A stretch of DNA of 36,689 bases from an uncultured Nitrosomonadales bacterium (GCA_903861075.1 CAIOSY010000105.1:1-36689); one strand, 5' to 3'. Counted from the first letter of the stretch, positions 7,504 to 17,083 are shown. A program made the numbers and translations. Notes: generated from the sequence alone by a model not told the origin.

Positions 7504-10500
7504 ATGAGTTTTAAAGATTTCTCTGCGCGTACCTGGGCCGTATTGGCATTCATGATAGGTCTATGTCTGACCTATCAATTGGTACGCATGGCAAAGATTG
7601 ATACCGAGCAAAAAAAACAGGATTATTATAATATTCGGGTCAGTGTCGCGTTAGACCATATTCAACAGCGCTTGCACGCTTACCAGCAGGTTTTACAAGG
7701 TGTATCCGGCTTGTTCGATGCTCAAAATCAGGTCGATCGTCAGGCTTTTAAACGTTATGTGGCCGCACAACATTTAGAGACGCAATTTCCCGGTATTCAA
7801 GGGGTTGGTTTTTCGCTTATCGTGCCTGCAGCCGACAAAGAGCGTCACATCAAATCAGTACAAAGCGAGGGGTTTTCCAACTACACCCTTAAACCTGACG
7901 GTGTGCGTGACAGTTATACCGCCATTATCTATCTTGAGCCTTTTTCAGGTCGAAATTTGCGGGCATTTGGTTTCGATATGTTCTCTGAACCTGTCCGTCA
8001 TGCTGCGATGCAACAAGCCCTGGATGAAGATCGTGCGGTTTTGTCCGGAAAAGTCAGGCTGGTTCAGGAAGACGGCAAGCAACCTTCGTCCGGTTTTTTG
8101 ATGTATTTGCCTGTATATCGTCAGGGGGTTATTCATAAATCATTGTCTGAACGTCGGGTCTCCGCGCTAGGCTGGGTTTATGCGCCGTTTCGTATGAATG
8201 ATTTAATGAATCAAGTGTTGGGTGAAAACTCGGCGGATCTTGATCTGGAAATCTATGATGGCGATAAGGTGAGTCCGGATACCTTGATGTATGACTCTAC
8301 TTACCTGCATGAAAATAAGGCCGTTGTAGCGAATTCAAGTTTTCAAACTCTGCCCTTGAGTATTGTAGGTCATACCTGGACCGTGCGTATGCGCCCCCTG
8401 CCATCCCTTTATTCAAGTCTGGATCTGCGTCGCCCTATATTGCTTGCCGTCATTGGCACAGTGATGAGTGTGTTATTAGCCTGCATAGTCTGGTTGTTGT
8501 TAACGGGGCGTGAACGCGCCATGTCGATGGCAAAACGTATCAGTCAGTCGCTTGTTGAGGAACAGGAGCGCCTGGTGCTTGCGACTCGAACCACTCAGGA
8601 ATTGCTCTATTCAATGGCGGAAGCGGCTTACGGCGTAGACGACAAGGGCTGTTGTACTTTCGTTAATCAAGCGTTGATCACGCTGCTCGGTTACGACAGT
8701 CCTGATGAGTTGCTTGGCAAACCCATCCATCCTCTGATACATCATAGTCGTGCCGATGGTACGCCTTATCCGGCTGCTGAATGCAAAATGTTGCAACGTC
8801 GCGAATTTAATCAGCCTATCGTTGTGGCTGATGAGGTTTTCTGGCGTCGTGACGGGGTAGCCGTCCCGGTTGAATATCGCGCCAATCCTATCATCCGTGA
8901 TGGTATAGCTATGGGTGTGGTCGCCACTTTTGTTGATATTACAGAACGCCTTGCTGTTGAACAGGAGTTGCGTCAACATCGGGATCATCTGGAACAACTG
9001 GTGGAGCAGAAGTCTAGTGATTTGCAGCGCATGCTCAGCGAATTGCAACAGCAAAGAACGGTGATAGATGAACACGCCATTGTCAGTATTAGCGATGTGC
9101 GGGGACGTATCACCTATGCCAATGATAAATTCTGTCAAATCAGCGGTTATACCCGCGAGGAATTGATCGGGCAGGATCATATTATTTTAAATTCGGATGT
9201 ACACCCCAAGGGTTTTTTCAAGGATATGTGGGTGACGGCGGCTCGGGGCGGGGTGTGGCATGGCGATGTGTGCAACCGCGCCAAGAGCGGCAAGCTCTAT
9301 TGGGTCAACAGTACCGTCGCGGCCTTTATGGGACCTGATGATAAGCCGCTAGAATACTTCTCGGTTAGAACGGATATTACCGATCGAAAACGCGCCGAAG
9401 TGGCAGCTCAGGTGGCCGTGGTTGCCAAATCACACTTTTTGGCTAATATGAGCCATGAAATTCGTACCCCGATGAACGGGGTAATCGGTATGCTCGATAT
9501 TTTGCAGCAGACCGTGATGACGAACGATCAACAACGTATCGTATCGACCGTCCATACCTCTGCGCTAGCCTTGTTGAACATACTCAACGACATCCTCGAC
9601 TATTCAAAAATAGAGGCGGGAAAGATGTCGATTGAAAGCATACCGCTGTCTTTGCCCCGGATCGTCGAGGACATCATACAGTTAATGCAAATTGAAGCCG
9701 ATAACAAAGGCGTGCAGTTGTCAGCGGTGATCGCGCCTGATTTACCAGAGTGGATTGCGTCAGATCCGACCCGTTTGCGCCAGATTTTATTGAACCTAGT
9801 CGGTAATGCGATTAAATTTACCGACGGGACGCAGGGGCGGGGGAAGGTCACCTTGACAGTTGAATCCTGTGTGCTAAAAGGGGGCGATACCGGTTTGGTA
9901 CTACGCATCGCGGATAATGGTATAGGCATGAGTGAGGCCGTGATCGATACGCTCTTTACGCCTTTTACTCAGGCGGATTCGAGTACAGCACGCAAGTTCG
10001 GCGGCTCAGGTCTGGGCTTGAGCATCGTTAAGCGTTTGGTGACGCTGATGAAGGGCGAGGTGAGTGTAGATAGTGCGCAAAGAGTGGGATCAGAATTTGT
10101 GGTTCGTCTGCCCTTGCTGGCGTCTGAACCCGCTGAGCCGATGAAAAGGCTGGCGTCTGTTTATCATGATTATGATGACAAAATTATTCCTACTGGATTG
10201 TTTGTTTTGCTTGCCGAAGACAACGAAATCAACCGGCGAGTGATGCAGGAACAATTACGCCTGCTGGGTTATAACGTTGATGTCGCCGAAGATGGCGTGC
10301 AGGCATTGTCAATGTGGAGGGCAGGGCACTACTCTCTGCTGCTTACAGATTGCCATATGCCTAACATGGATGGCTATGAGTTAACGATGGCTATACGCAG
10401 TGAAGAAGCAGCAGGGAGACGTTTACCTATTATTGCAGTGACCGCAAATGCAATGGACGGTGCAGTTGAGTGCTGTCTGAATAGCGGTATGGATGCTTTT

Positions 10501-11034
10501 ATGTCCAAGCCCTTGCGCTTGAGTGAGCTTGATGAAACACTTAAACGCTGGCTACAGCTTGCTGAGCCGGACTATACAAGGACTCAGCACAGCGGCGAAT
10601 CCGGCGAATCTGCCATTGAAAAACGACTCGCATCGGAGTCGGAGAACCTATCTTTAGTGCAAAGCAATGAAGTTCCCCCCGAAGAGGCTGAGGAGGAATT
10701 TGCAGTTTGGGATGCGATGAGTTTGACCCGCATGGTGGGCGATAATCCCGCCTTGCACCGTCGTTTGCTGACTAAATTTTTGCAAGGCGCCGATGTGCAG
10801 GTGTCGGATTTGCTGGCCGCAATTGAGGCGGGTGATCCGGCTGGCGTGACCGGTTTAGCGCATAAATTAAAATCGGGTTCGCGTTCGGTGGGTGCGATGC
10901 AGTTGGGCGAGCTGTGTTTATCGCTGGAAATGGCAGGACGCGCAGAAGATATTGATAAATGTCGTTCTTTTGCAACGGCGCTTTCGGCAGCCTATGCCGC
11001 CTGTAGAGAAATGATCTCCCTGGGGTTGACATAA
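7504..11034 (+). CDS. CHASE-domain hybrid sensor histidine kinase (CHASE-PAS-PAS-HisKA-HATPase-REC-Hpt)
   Basis: Large 1176-residue inner-membrane signal receptor carrying a complete phosphorelay. An N-terminal membrane helix (about 10-30) and a second helix (about 313-337) bracket a periplasmic CHASE sensor domain, with the typical FEPFSGRN-like segment around 140-150 (LEPFSGRNLRAFGFDM). Two PAS domains follow (about 365-480 and 520-640), then a HisKA with phosphoacceptor H651 (SHEIRTPMNG), a HATPase domain with GIGM and GGSGLGLS boxes, a receiver with D949 (LLLTDCHMPNMDG), and a C-terminal Hpt domain with H1120 (LAHKLKSGS). The ATG is preceded by AAGG. The next gene is a paralogue in the same order, so the pair arose by duplication. 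The ligand is unknown; CHASE domains sense diverse small molecules. No DNA-binding output is encoded nearby. Confidence 0.95.
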   Translation: MSFKDFSARTWAVLAFMIGLCLTYQLVRMAKIDTEQKKQDYYNIRVSVALDHIQQRLHAYQQVLQGVSGLFDAQNQVDRQAFKRYVAAQHLETQFPGIQGVGFSLIVPAADKERHIKSVQSEGFSNYTLKPDGVRDSYTAIIYLEPFSGRNLRAFGFDMFSEPVRHAAMQQALDEDRAVLSGKVRLVQEDGKQPSSGFLMYLPVYRQGVIHKSLSERRVSALGWVYAPFRMNDLMNQVLGENSADLDLEIYDGDKVSPDTLMYDSTYLHENKAVVANSSFQTLPLSIVGHTWTVRMRPLPSLYSSLDLRRPILLAVIGTVMSVLLACIVWLLLTGRERAMSMAKRISQSLVEEQERLVLATRTTQELLYSMAEAAYGVDDKGCCTFVNQALITLLGYDSPDELLGKPIHPLIHHSRADGTPYPAAECKMLQRREFNQPIVVADEVFWRRDGVAVPVEYRANPIIRDGIAMGVVATFVDITERLAVEQELRQHRDHLEQLVEQKSSDLQRMLSELQQQRTVIDEHAIVSISDVRGRITYANDKFCQISGYTREELIGQDHIILNSDVHPKGFFKDMWVTAARGGVWHGDVCNRAKSGKLYWVNSTVAAFMGPDDKPLEYFSVRTDITDRKRAEVAAQVAVVAKSHFLANMSHEIRTPMNGVIGMLDILQQTVMTNDQQRIVSTVHTSALALLNILNDILDYSKIEAGKMSIESIPLSLPRIVEDIIQLMQIEADNKGVQLSAVIAPDLPEWIASDPTRLRQILLNLVGNAIKFTDGTQGRGKVTLTVESCVLKGGDTGLVLRIADNGIGMSEAVIDTLFTPFTQADSSTARKFGGSGLGLSIVKRLVTLMKGEVSVDSAQRVGSEFVVRLPLLASEPAEPMKRLASVYHDYDDKIIPTGLFVLLAEDNEINRRVMQEQLRLLGYNVDVAEDGVQALSMWRAGHYSLLLTDCHMPNMDGYELTMAIRSEEAAGRRLPIIAVTANAMDGAVECCLNSGMDAFMSKPLRLSELDETLKRWLQLAEPDYTRTQHSGESGESAIEKRLASESENLSLVQSNEVPPEEAEEEFAVWDAMSLTRMVGDNPALHRRLLTKFLQGADVQVSDLLAAIEAGDPAGVTGLAHKLKSGSRSVGAMQLGELCLSLEMAGRAEDIDKCRSFATALSAAYAACREMISLGLT

Positions 11035-11116
11035 GACAGGGGGCGACGAAGTCCAATAGCTATCGCAGGAATGAGGCACGCTGGACTCAATCCTGTTAAT
11101 CGGGAGCGTTATCGCT

Positions 11117-14100
11117 TTGGCATTAAGAAAATTTCAAAATAACTGGCCCGCCTGGGTGGTGCTTTTTTTCGGTTTGCTGGCCTCATTGTGGGTCAGTCTG
11201 CACCTGCGTAATACTATTGACGAAGAAGCGTTAGTGCAGTTTTCGATTGCATGCGATCAGATTACGATTAAAGTAACCGAAACACTGGATAATGAAGCGC
11301 AAATTTTACGTGGCGGGGTTGCTTTATTTGCCGCATCTAATCAGGTGAGCCGTCAGGAATGGTATACCTTCGTTACGACACTGCGCGCCAGTGATAAACA
11401 AGGCATGGGTTATGCCCAGCGGGTTCCGGATAATCAAATAGCTGCACATCATGAACAGCTGCGCGCTGAGGGGCTATTCGATTACACCGTTTACCCCGCT
11501 TCTAACCGTGAAACGCATGCCCCGGTCATTTATTTTGAGCCGTTAAAAGGCGAGAATCTCAAACTCATCGGCTATGATATGTATACCGATGTCGTTAGGC
11601 GTAACGCGATGGATCAAGCCCGTGACACAGGCAAGCATGCACTGACAGGACGGGTGCGCTTGAGTCAGGATAAAAAAGGACGAATTCAGACGGGTGTTTT
11701 GATGTATGACCCGGTTTACCGTCAGGGTGCGTCGCTGGCTACGGTAGCGTCGCGACAAGCAGCGCTGTTGGGTTGGGTTTTTAAACCGTATCATCTTAAT
11801 GAACTGTTGGCAGATGCCTTGACCGATCAGAGTCTGTATCAAGGTAAAACCTTGAGTTTACATATTTATGATGGTCAAACGCTTTCAGATGTGACGCTGC
11901 TGACGGATACGCATCCAAACAGAGACTTCAGTGTCAGGACGCCTTTTTATCAGCAAAGGACGATTGTTTTTAACGATCATATTTGGACGCTGGCATTTGA
12001 GCGGGATTTGAAGGTGGTGCCCATCAGTCATTTGTCGTCCTTCGCCGCTATGGCAGGCGGCATCATCCTGTTTTCTGCCATTTTCGTCTTGATGCGTGCC
12101 GTTTCCATCGCCGGTGTGACCTCATCGGATTTGTCTGAGGTGCTGGCTCGTGAGGTTGAATTGCGCACAGCGGAATTGGTCTTGATGCGTGATACGGCAC
12201 AAGCGGCCAATCAGGCTAAGTCGACTTTTTTGGCCAATATGAGCCATGAAATTCGAACGCCGATGAATGGTGTGCTGGGGATGGTGGATATCTTGCAGCA
12301 AACCCAAATGACCGACACTCAGCGATATATGGTTGCGACCGTACATGATTCATCCCTTGCTTTGTTGAATATTTTAAATGACATACTCGATTACTCAAAA
12401 ATTGAGGCGGGCATGATGTCAGTTGAAAGGATACCGACTTATCTGCGCGAAGTGGTTGAAGGGGCTGCGCAGTTGATGATTACCATCTCGGAAGCTAAAT
12501 TTATTGATTTTTCGGTATTTGTTTCGCCCGAATTACCGCTTTGGATAGAAACAGATCCGACTCGCTTACGTCAGATATTGTTAAACCTGCTGGGTAATGC
12601 GATTAAATTTACTTCCAATATGTCAGATCGAACGGGTCGTGTCAGTTTGCGCGTTGAACCTTGTGCCCTGAATAACGGTTCGGGGTTGCGTTTTTGCATT
12701 ACGGATAACGGCATAGGCATGAGTCAGAGCACTCAGGATAGCTTGTTTCAACCTTTTACTCAGGCTGATTTAAGCACGGCACGCAAGTATGGCGGCACGG
12801 GTTTAGGCTTGAGTATTACTCAGCATTTGATACAGTTGTTGGGCGGTAAGCTGTCGGTTTCCAGTCAGCCCGATGAGGGTTCCGTGTTTATGGCCGTGGT
12901 GCCTTTGCTTACTGCAGCCCCGAGCAGAGTGTTGCCTTCTGCGCCGGATCTTCAGGGTTTGCCGGTCTTGCTGGTGACGCCCAATACGGTTCAAACGGTG
13001 CCGCTGTATTGTCAGTCCGCCGGTGCTAAGGTGGATGTGGTGGCGGATATGGCTGGCGCACGGCAGTTTTTGCAGCACGCTGATCCGTGTACTGTTGTGG
13101 TGTTATCAAGCTCAATTACGCTACCCAGTGATGCCTTGGATTTGCCTGCGGGTGTGCAGGTAATACGTTTTGTGCGTCGCAGCAGTACCGGCTATTCGGG
13201 GGCTGAAATTAAAGTTCAGAGCCATCCTTTGTTGTATATGGACCTGTTAAATGCCTTAGGTATGGCCAGCGGGCGGATTGCTTCGCAACAAAAACCGCTT
13301 GAATCTCGCCGGGTTGAGCGGCGTAAGTCTCCGCGCGGTCAGCCACCTACAGTCGATGAAGCGCGTCAGGCCGGCCGCCTGATTTTACTGGCTGAAGATA
13401 ATCCCATTAACCGCGCCGTGATGTTGCAACAATTACAGTTGTTGGGTAATGCCGCCGAAACAGCTTGTGACGGTGTGCAGGCGCTGGAAATGTGGCGCAC
13501 CGGTCAGTATGCCCTGTTGCTTACCGATTGCCATATGCCGAATATGGATGGTTTTGAACTCACTAAAAAAATACGCAGTGAAGAGCCGGCAGGCAGCCAT
13601 CTGACGATCATCGCCGTTACGGCCAATGCCATGCAAGGCGAGGTGCAAAACTGTATTGATCAGGGCATGGATGATTATTTATCCAAACCATTACGCTTGG
13701 CAGATTTACGCGCCATGCTTGGAAAATGGCTGCCGAGGAAGGTGGTTTCACAACCCGCTGTCGCGGAAGTCAGTCCTGCATTGCCAGAGGATAATAATGC
13801 AGTTGTGCAAACACCCGTTTGGGATGAGCAAGCGCTCGTCCTGGTGGTCGGTGATGATCCTGCTAATTTATGTCTTTTATTGAATGCGTTTTTGGAATCT
13901 GCACCGGCGCAAATTATCTCGCTATGCGAGGCCGCTCAAGCGGGGGAAATTGCCTCGGTTATCTCTTTAGCTCATGGATTTAAATCTGTGGCACGCACCA
14001 TGGGCGGGATGCAGTTGGGTGATTTGTGTCAAGCACTGGAAATAGCGGGGAGGGCGGGTGAGGCAGAAAATTGCAGCCGGATGGCGACGCAGTTGCATGC

Positions 14101-14155
14101 TCAGTACGCAGCCTGTCGCGATGAAATATTAAAAAACCTGAACGCGCAGTCTTAA
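11117..14155 (+). CDS. CHASE-domain hybrid sensor histidine kinase, paralogue, with a degenerate extra receiver
   Basis: Second 1012-residue hybrid kinase in tandem. It has an N-terminal membrane helix (about 11-30), a periplasmic CHASE domain, a second helix (about 310-330), no PAS domains, HisKA with H377 (SHEIRTPMNG), HATPase (GIGM; GGTGLGLS), a receiver with D804 (LLLTDCHMPNMDG) and Hpt with H953 (LAHGFKS). Between the HATPase and the active receiver lies a receiver-like stretch (about 612-720) that lacks the acidic pair (VLLVTPNT) and the phosphoacceptor Asp (VVVLSSS), so it is probably a dead receiver. The start is TTG at 11117, supported by GGGAG ten bases upstream; no in-frame ATG fits the N-terminal helix. 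It follows its paralogue by 82 bp and is likely cotranscribed. The HisKA, receiver and Hpt modules are closely similar in the two proteins. Confidence 0.94.
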   Translation: MALRKFQNNWPAWVVLFFGLLASLWVSLHLRNTIDEEALVQFSIACDQITIKVTETLDNEAQILRGGVALFAASNQVSRQEWYTFVTTLRASDKQGMGYAQRVPDNQIAAHHEQLRAEGLFDYTVYPASNRETHAPVIYFEPLKGENLKLIGYDMYTDVVRRNAMDQARDTGKHALTGRVRLSQDKKGRIQTGVLMYDPVYRQGASLATVASRQAALLGWVFKPYHLNELLADALTDQSLYQGKTLSLHIYDGQTLSDVTLLTDTHPNRDFSVRTPFYQQRTIVFNDHIWTLAFERDLKVVPISHLSSFAAMAGGIILFSAIFVLMRAVSIAGVTSSDLSEVLAREVELRTAELVLMRDTAQAANQAKSTFLANMSHEIRTPMNGVLGMVDILQQTQMTDTQRYMVATVHDSSLALLNILNDILDYSKIEAGMMSVERIPTYLREVVEGAAQLMITISEAKFIDFSVFVSPELPLWIETDPTRLRQILLNLLGNAIKFTSNMSDRTGRVSLRVEPCALNNGSGLRFCITDNGIGMSQSTQDSLFQPFTQADLSTARKYGGTGLGLSITQHLIQLLGGKLSVSSQPDEGSVFMAVVPLLTAAPSRVLPSAPDLQGLPVLLVTPNTVQTVPLYCQSAGAKVDVVADMAGARQFLQHADPCTVVVLSSSITLPSDALDLPAGVQVIRFVRRSSTGYSGAEIKVQSHPLLYMDLLNALGMASGRIASQQKPLESRRVERRKSPRGQPPTVDEARQAGRLILLAEDNPINRAVMLQQLQLLGNAAETACDGVQALEMWRTGQYALLLTDCHMPNMDGFELTKKIRSEEPAGSHLTIIAVTANAMQGEVQNCIDQGMDDYLSKPLRLADLRAMLGKWLPRKVVSQPAVAEVSPALPEDNNAVVQTPVWDEQALVLVVGDDPANLCLLLNAFLESAPAQIISLCEAAQAGEIASVISLAHGFKSVARTMGGMQLGDLCQALEIAGRAGEAENCSRMATQLHAQYAACRDEILKNLNAQS

Positions 14156-14156
14156 G

Positions 14157-14182
14157 CCGGCTTTAACTCCCGGTTAAAGCGG
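14157..14182. terminator. Hairpin between convergent genes
   Basis: Inverted repeat with arms CTTTAAC (14161-14167) and GTTAAAG (14173-14179), extended by CCG/CGG with one bulged G and a 5-base loop. It lies directly between the stop codons of the second kinase and the DUF1854 gene, so it could terminate transcription in both directions. No long T-run follows. Confidence 0.6.
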
Positions 14183-14187
14183 ATTCG

Positions 14188-14652
14188 TTATAGGAATCTA
14201 TCCAGAAGTTTGCGGCTTTGGGCGTCGAGTTGGCCTAGGTCGCGTATTAAAAAGGATACGCCATGCCCGTCGGTGATGAGCAGTGCCGTGTCTGAGAGCC
14301 GGCGTATATGATCTTCGGCTTTGAGTAAAAGTTCGGTCACCCCTCTATCCGTCACTACTTGCCAGGTACTGGGCGTGGCAAAGCTGGATACCTTATTGAT
14401 AGCACGAACTTCCGGGGTGAATTCCCGACTGGCTAACTCCTCAAAAATTAAGGCGCGACTCGCTGTGTCTATCGTGTTGAGTGTTTCAAGCCAGACCAGT
14501 TCGTGTCCGGCAGAGTCCGTGAGTGAAATACACTCATTCGGTGCGGCAATCGGGAAGCTGCGTACCGGTAAAATGCCTGTGTGTATTTCTCCCGTTTCGG
14601 TGGTTAATACCAGTTTTCCGGCTAAATTTCGTGTCAGGGTGCAAGATGTCAT
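14188..14652 (-). CDS. DUF1854 family protein associated with cyanophycin metabolism
   Basis: Soluble 154-residue protein with no signal peptide. The C-terminal two thirds match what I know of DUF1854: an EVRAINKVSSF segment, a TDRG motif after a Trp-Val strand (about 97-105), an IRRL segment and a final LDAQSRKLLDRFL. Members of this family recur beside cyanophycin synthetase genes together with an ABC transporter, which is exactly the arrangement here. The start ATG overlaps the stop of the ABC gene upstream (ATGA), so the two are translationally coupled and probably interact. The biochemical role is unknown; a partner or regulatory subunit of the transporter is the simplest inference. Confidence 0.85.
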   Translation of the reverse strand: MTSCTLTRNLAGKLVLTTETGEIHTGILPVRSFPIAAPNECISLTDSAGHELVWLETLNTIDTASRALIFEELASREFTPEVRAINKVSSFATPSTWQVVTDRGVTELLLKAEDHIRRLSDTALLITDGHGVSFLIRDLGQLDAQSRKLLDRFL

Positions 14653-16931
14653 GCGCCAGCCTTTTGATCAATTTGAGTCACGGGGGCATCATCTAAATCG
14701 GTATCCACGTTGCGCGCTTGTGCCTGATAGAGGCGGTAATAAGCGCCCTGGGCTTGCATCAATTCATCATGGCTGCCAATTTCAACAATTTCGCCTTTAT
14801 CCAGAACCACCAAACGATGGGCTTTATGCAAGGTCGATAAACGATGGGCGATGGCAATGGTAGTGCGTCCTTGTACCAGATTGTCGAGTGCCTTTTGAAT
14901 TTCCTTTTCTGTTTCGGTATCCACTGAGGCGGTGGCTTCATCCAGTATCAGGATACGCGGATCTATCAACAGGGCGCGGGCAATGGAAATGCGTTGGCGT
15001 TCACCTCCCGAGAGGCCGTGACCGCGTTCGCCTACCAGTGAATCATAGCCGTGTGGCAGGCGCAATATAAATTCATGTGCATGGGCTGCACGGGCTGCCG
15101 CAACAATTTGCGCGTGCGTTGCATCGGGTTTTCCATACGCAATATTTTCAGCAATGCTGCCGAAAAACAGGAAAGGATCTTGTAACACGAGGCCGATATG
15201 GCGTCGATATTCCGAGACCGGTAAGGCGCGGATATTCACCCCGTCTATATTGATTGAGCCTTCAGAGACATCATAAAAGCGACACATGAGATTGACCAGC
15301 GTACTTTTCCCCGAGCCGCTATGGCCGACCAGTCCTATCATCTCGCCGGGTTTAATGACGAGATTAAGTCCCTTGATGACGGCGCGATTGCCATAGCGAA
15401 AGCCCGCATTTTTGAGTTCAATTTGACCTTCTATTCTAGCCAGATGTACAGGGTGAGTGGGTTCGGGTACGCTGGAAACATGGTCCAGAATATCGAAAAT
15501 ACGTTTAGCACCGGCGGCGGCTTTTTGGGTAACGGAGACGATACGACTCATGGAATCCAGTCGTGCATAAAAGCGGCTGATATAAGCGAGAAAAGCGGTG
15601 AGCACCCCAACGGTAATTTCATTATTTGAAACTTGCCAAATGCCAAAAGCCCAAACGACCAGTAAGCCGATTTCGGTTAGCAAGGAGACGCTAGGTGTGA
15701 ATAAGGACCAGATTTTGTTGATGCGGTCGTTGACTTGCAGATTGTGGGCATTCGCAACACGAAAGCGTTCCGCTTCCCGTCCTTCCTGAGCGAAAGCCTT
15801 GACGACCCGTATGCCGGGTATCGTATCAGCCAGTACATTACTTACCTGCGACCAGACGCGATCGATTTTTTCAAAGCCGGTTCTTAAGCGGTCACGCACG
15901 TTATGTATCATCCAGGCAATGAAGGGTAACGGTACTAAGGTAACGAGTGCCAGCCAGGGATTGATAGAAAATAAGATGGCGGCTGTCATCAGTATCATCA
16001 GTACGTCAGTGGCAAAGTCGAGCAGATGCAAGGATAAAAAAACGCAGATGCGATCAGATTCAGAGCCTATGCGTGACATTAAATCGCCGGTACGTTTTCC
16101 GCCAAAAAATTCCAGCGACAGGCGCAGCAGATGATCGTAGGTGATGGTGCGTAAGTCCGCGCCTATGCGTTCGCTGACCAGAGCAAGGATATAGGTCTTG
16201 GCCCATCCTAAACCCCATGCGGCCAGTGCTGAACCTAGCAGTCCGAGCAGCAACCACATAACGATGACAAAATCGATCGGTGCGCCATTTTGGTAAGGGA
16301 TAAGAACGCGATCCATCAAAGGCATGGTCAAATACGGCGGAACCAGCGTGGCGGCAGTGGATGCCAGCATCAATAAAAATCCCGACAGCAGTTGCCATTG
16401 ATAGGGTTTTGCAAAAATCCACAGACGTAATAAGGTCCAGGTTGAAGGTGGCGCATGCAAAGTGCTGCTGCATTGCGGACATTCGCCCTGCTCGAGCGGC
16501 AGGGGCGACATACATTCAGGACATAATTCCAGCGGCGCTTGTACAACGGCAACGCCCGTGATATGGCTTTGGCAGTGTAGATTAAACTGCTTGATAAAGC
16601 GCGTGGCTTGAATATTGTGCGCCAGGGTGTAAAACCAGCAGGCGAGTCGGACTTCCCCGTTAAACAGTTCAATTTTTCCGACGCCGCCGTGGTCATGACG
16701 CGTAAGGCTAAGCGTGTTCTGATAAGCGTACGCTTCAACGCGCTCAACACTGTAACTGAGCAGGCGCTGTCCTGTCAGGACGAGCAACTGATCCGAAAAA
16801 TTGAGTTGATTATCCAGATTGATATTAAGCCAGCACTGAACTTCTTCAGTGTCGAGCAGGCATGAGGGGACGATGGCGCGCCAGACGTCAGGAATAAGTG
16901 TTTTGATGGGAGAGTCGGTTCGAGTATTCAC
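14649..16931 (-). CDS. ABC transporter (fused permease/ATPase) with N-terminal zinc-ribbon, cyanophycin-associated
   Basis: A 760-residue half-transporter of the exporter type. Residues about 20-125 form a soluble domain with an LLVLTGQRLL strand that resembles PH/GRAM-like folds (weak inference). Four cysteines follow as CPEC (C137, C140) and CPQC (C151, C154), a probable zinc ribbon. A six-helix transmembrane domain spans about 170-470. The nucleotide-binding domain has Walker A (GHSGSGKST), the LSGGERQR signature, Walker B (ILILDEATAS) and an H-loop (IAHRLS). The start codon is GTG at 16929-16931. It is coupled to the DUF1854 gene and divergent from the two cyanophycin synthetase genes across 232 bp. 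Ordinary MsbA-like exporters lack the N-terminal extension. The substrate is unknown; transport or membrane-linked handling of Asp/Arg, dipeptides or polymer are all possible. Confidence 0.9.
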   Translation of the reverse strand: MNTRTDSPIKTLIPDVWRAIVPSCLLDTEEVQCWLNINLDNQLNFSDQLLVLTGQRLLSYSVERVEAYAYQNTLSLTRHDHGGVGKIELFNGEVRLACWFYTLAHNIQATRFIKQFNLHCQSHITGVAVVQAPLELCPECMSPLPLEQGECPQCSSTLHAPPSTWTLLRLWIFAKPYQWQLLSGFLLMLASTAATLVPPYLTMPLMDRVLIPYQNGAPIDFVIVMWLLLGLLGSALAAWGLGWAKTYILALVSERIGADLRTITYDHLLRLSLEFFGGKRTGDLMSRIGSESDRICVFLSLHLLDFATDVLMILMTAAILFSINPWLALVTLVPLPFIAWMIHNVRDRLRTGFEKIDRVWSQVSNVLADTIPGIRVVKAFAQEGREAERFRVANAHNLQVNDRINKIWSLFTPSVSLLTEIGLLVVWAFGIWQVSNNEITVGVLTAFLAYISRFYARLDSMSRIVSVTQKAAAGAKRIFDILDHVSSVPEPTHPVHLARIEGQIELKNAGFRYGNRAVIKGLNLVIKPGEMIGLVGHSGSGKSTLVNLMCRFYDVSEGSINIDGVNIRALPVSEYRRHIGLVLQDPFLFFGSIAENIAYGKPDATHAQIVAAARAAHAHEFILRLPHGYDSLVGERGHGLSGGERQRISIARALLIDPRILILDEATASVDTETEKEIQKALDNLVQGRTTIAIAHRLSTLHKAHRLVVLDKGEIVEIGSHDELMQAQGAYYRLYQAQARNVDTDLDDAPVTQIDQKAGA

Positions 16932-17052
16932 TGGGGGTGATATTACTACTGCTGCTCAGGTGTTGTCTATGCAAAGCCGCAACTATCCCGCTGTAAAAGA
17001 GGGGGTTTTTAGCAAAACGATGAACGATCAGGAAGGTCGGGTCGTTATTGCG

Positions 17053-17083
17053 TTGACAATTAAGGCGTGCCCTCTGGTAAACT
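17053..17083 (+). promoter_or_regulatory. Candidate promoter of the cyanophycin synthetase genes
   Basis: A perfect -35 TTGACA (17053-17058) and an extended -10 TGG-TAAACT (hexamer 17078-17083) lie 19 bp apart. The spacing is slightly long, which the extended TGn element could compensate. Transcription would begin near 17090, about 75 bp before the first cph gene. An AGGGT/ACCCT inverted repeat at about 17112-17133 falls in the predicted leader. Confidence 0.45.

Noticed and set aside
8611-9180. 189-codon - strand frame inside the first hybrid kinase
   Set aside because: It is antisense to the two PAS domains, which account for the sequence fully.
7504-14155. Direct DNA repeat or recent mobile duplication of the kinases
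   Set aside because: Similarity is at the protein level in conserved modules. The DNA has diverged and domain content differs, and no transposase or flanking repeats are seen.
14321-14863. 180-codon + strand frame across the DUF1854/ABC junction
   Set aside because: It is antisense to two well-supported coupled genes and has no protein-like features.
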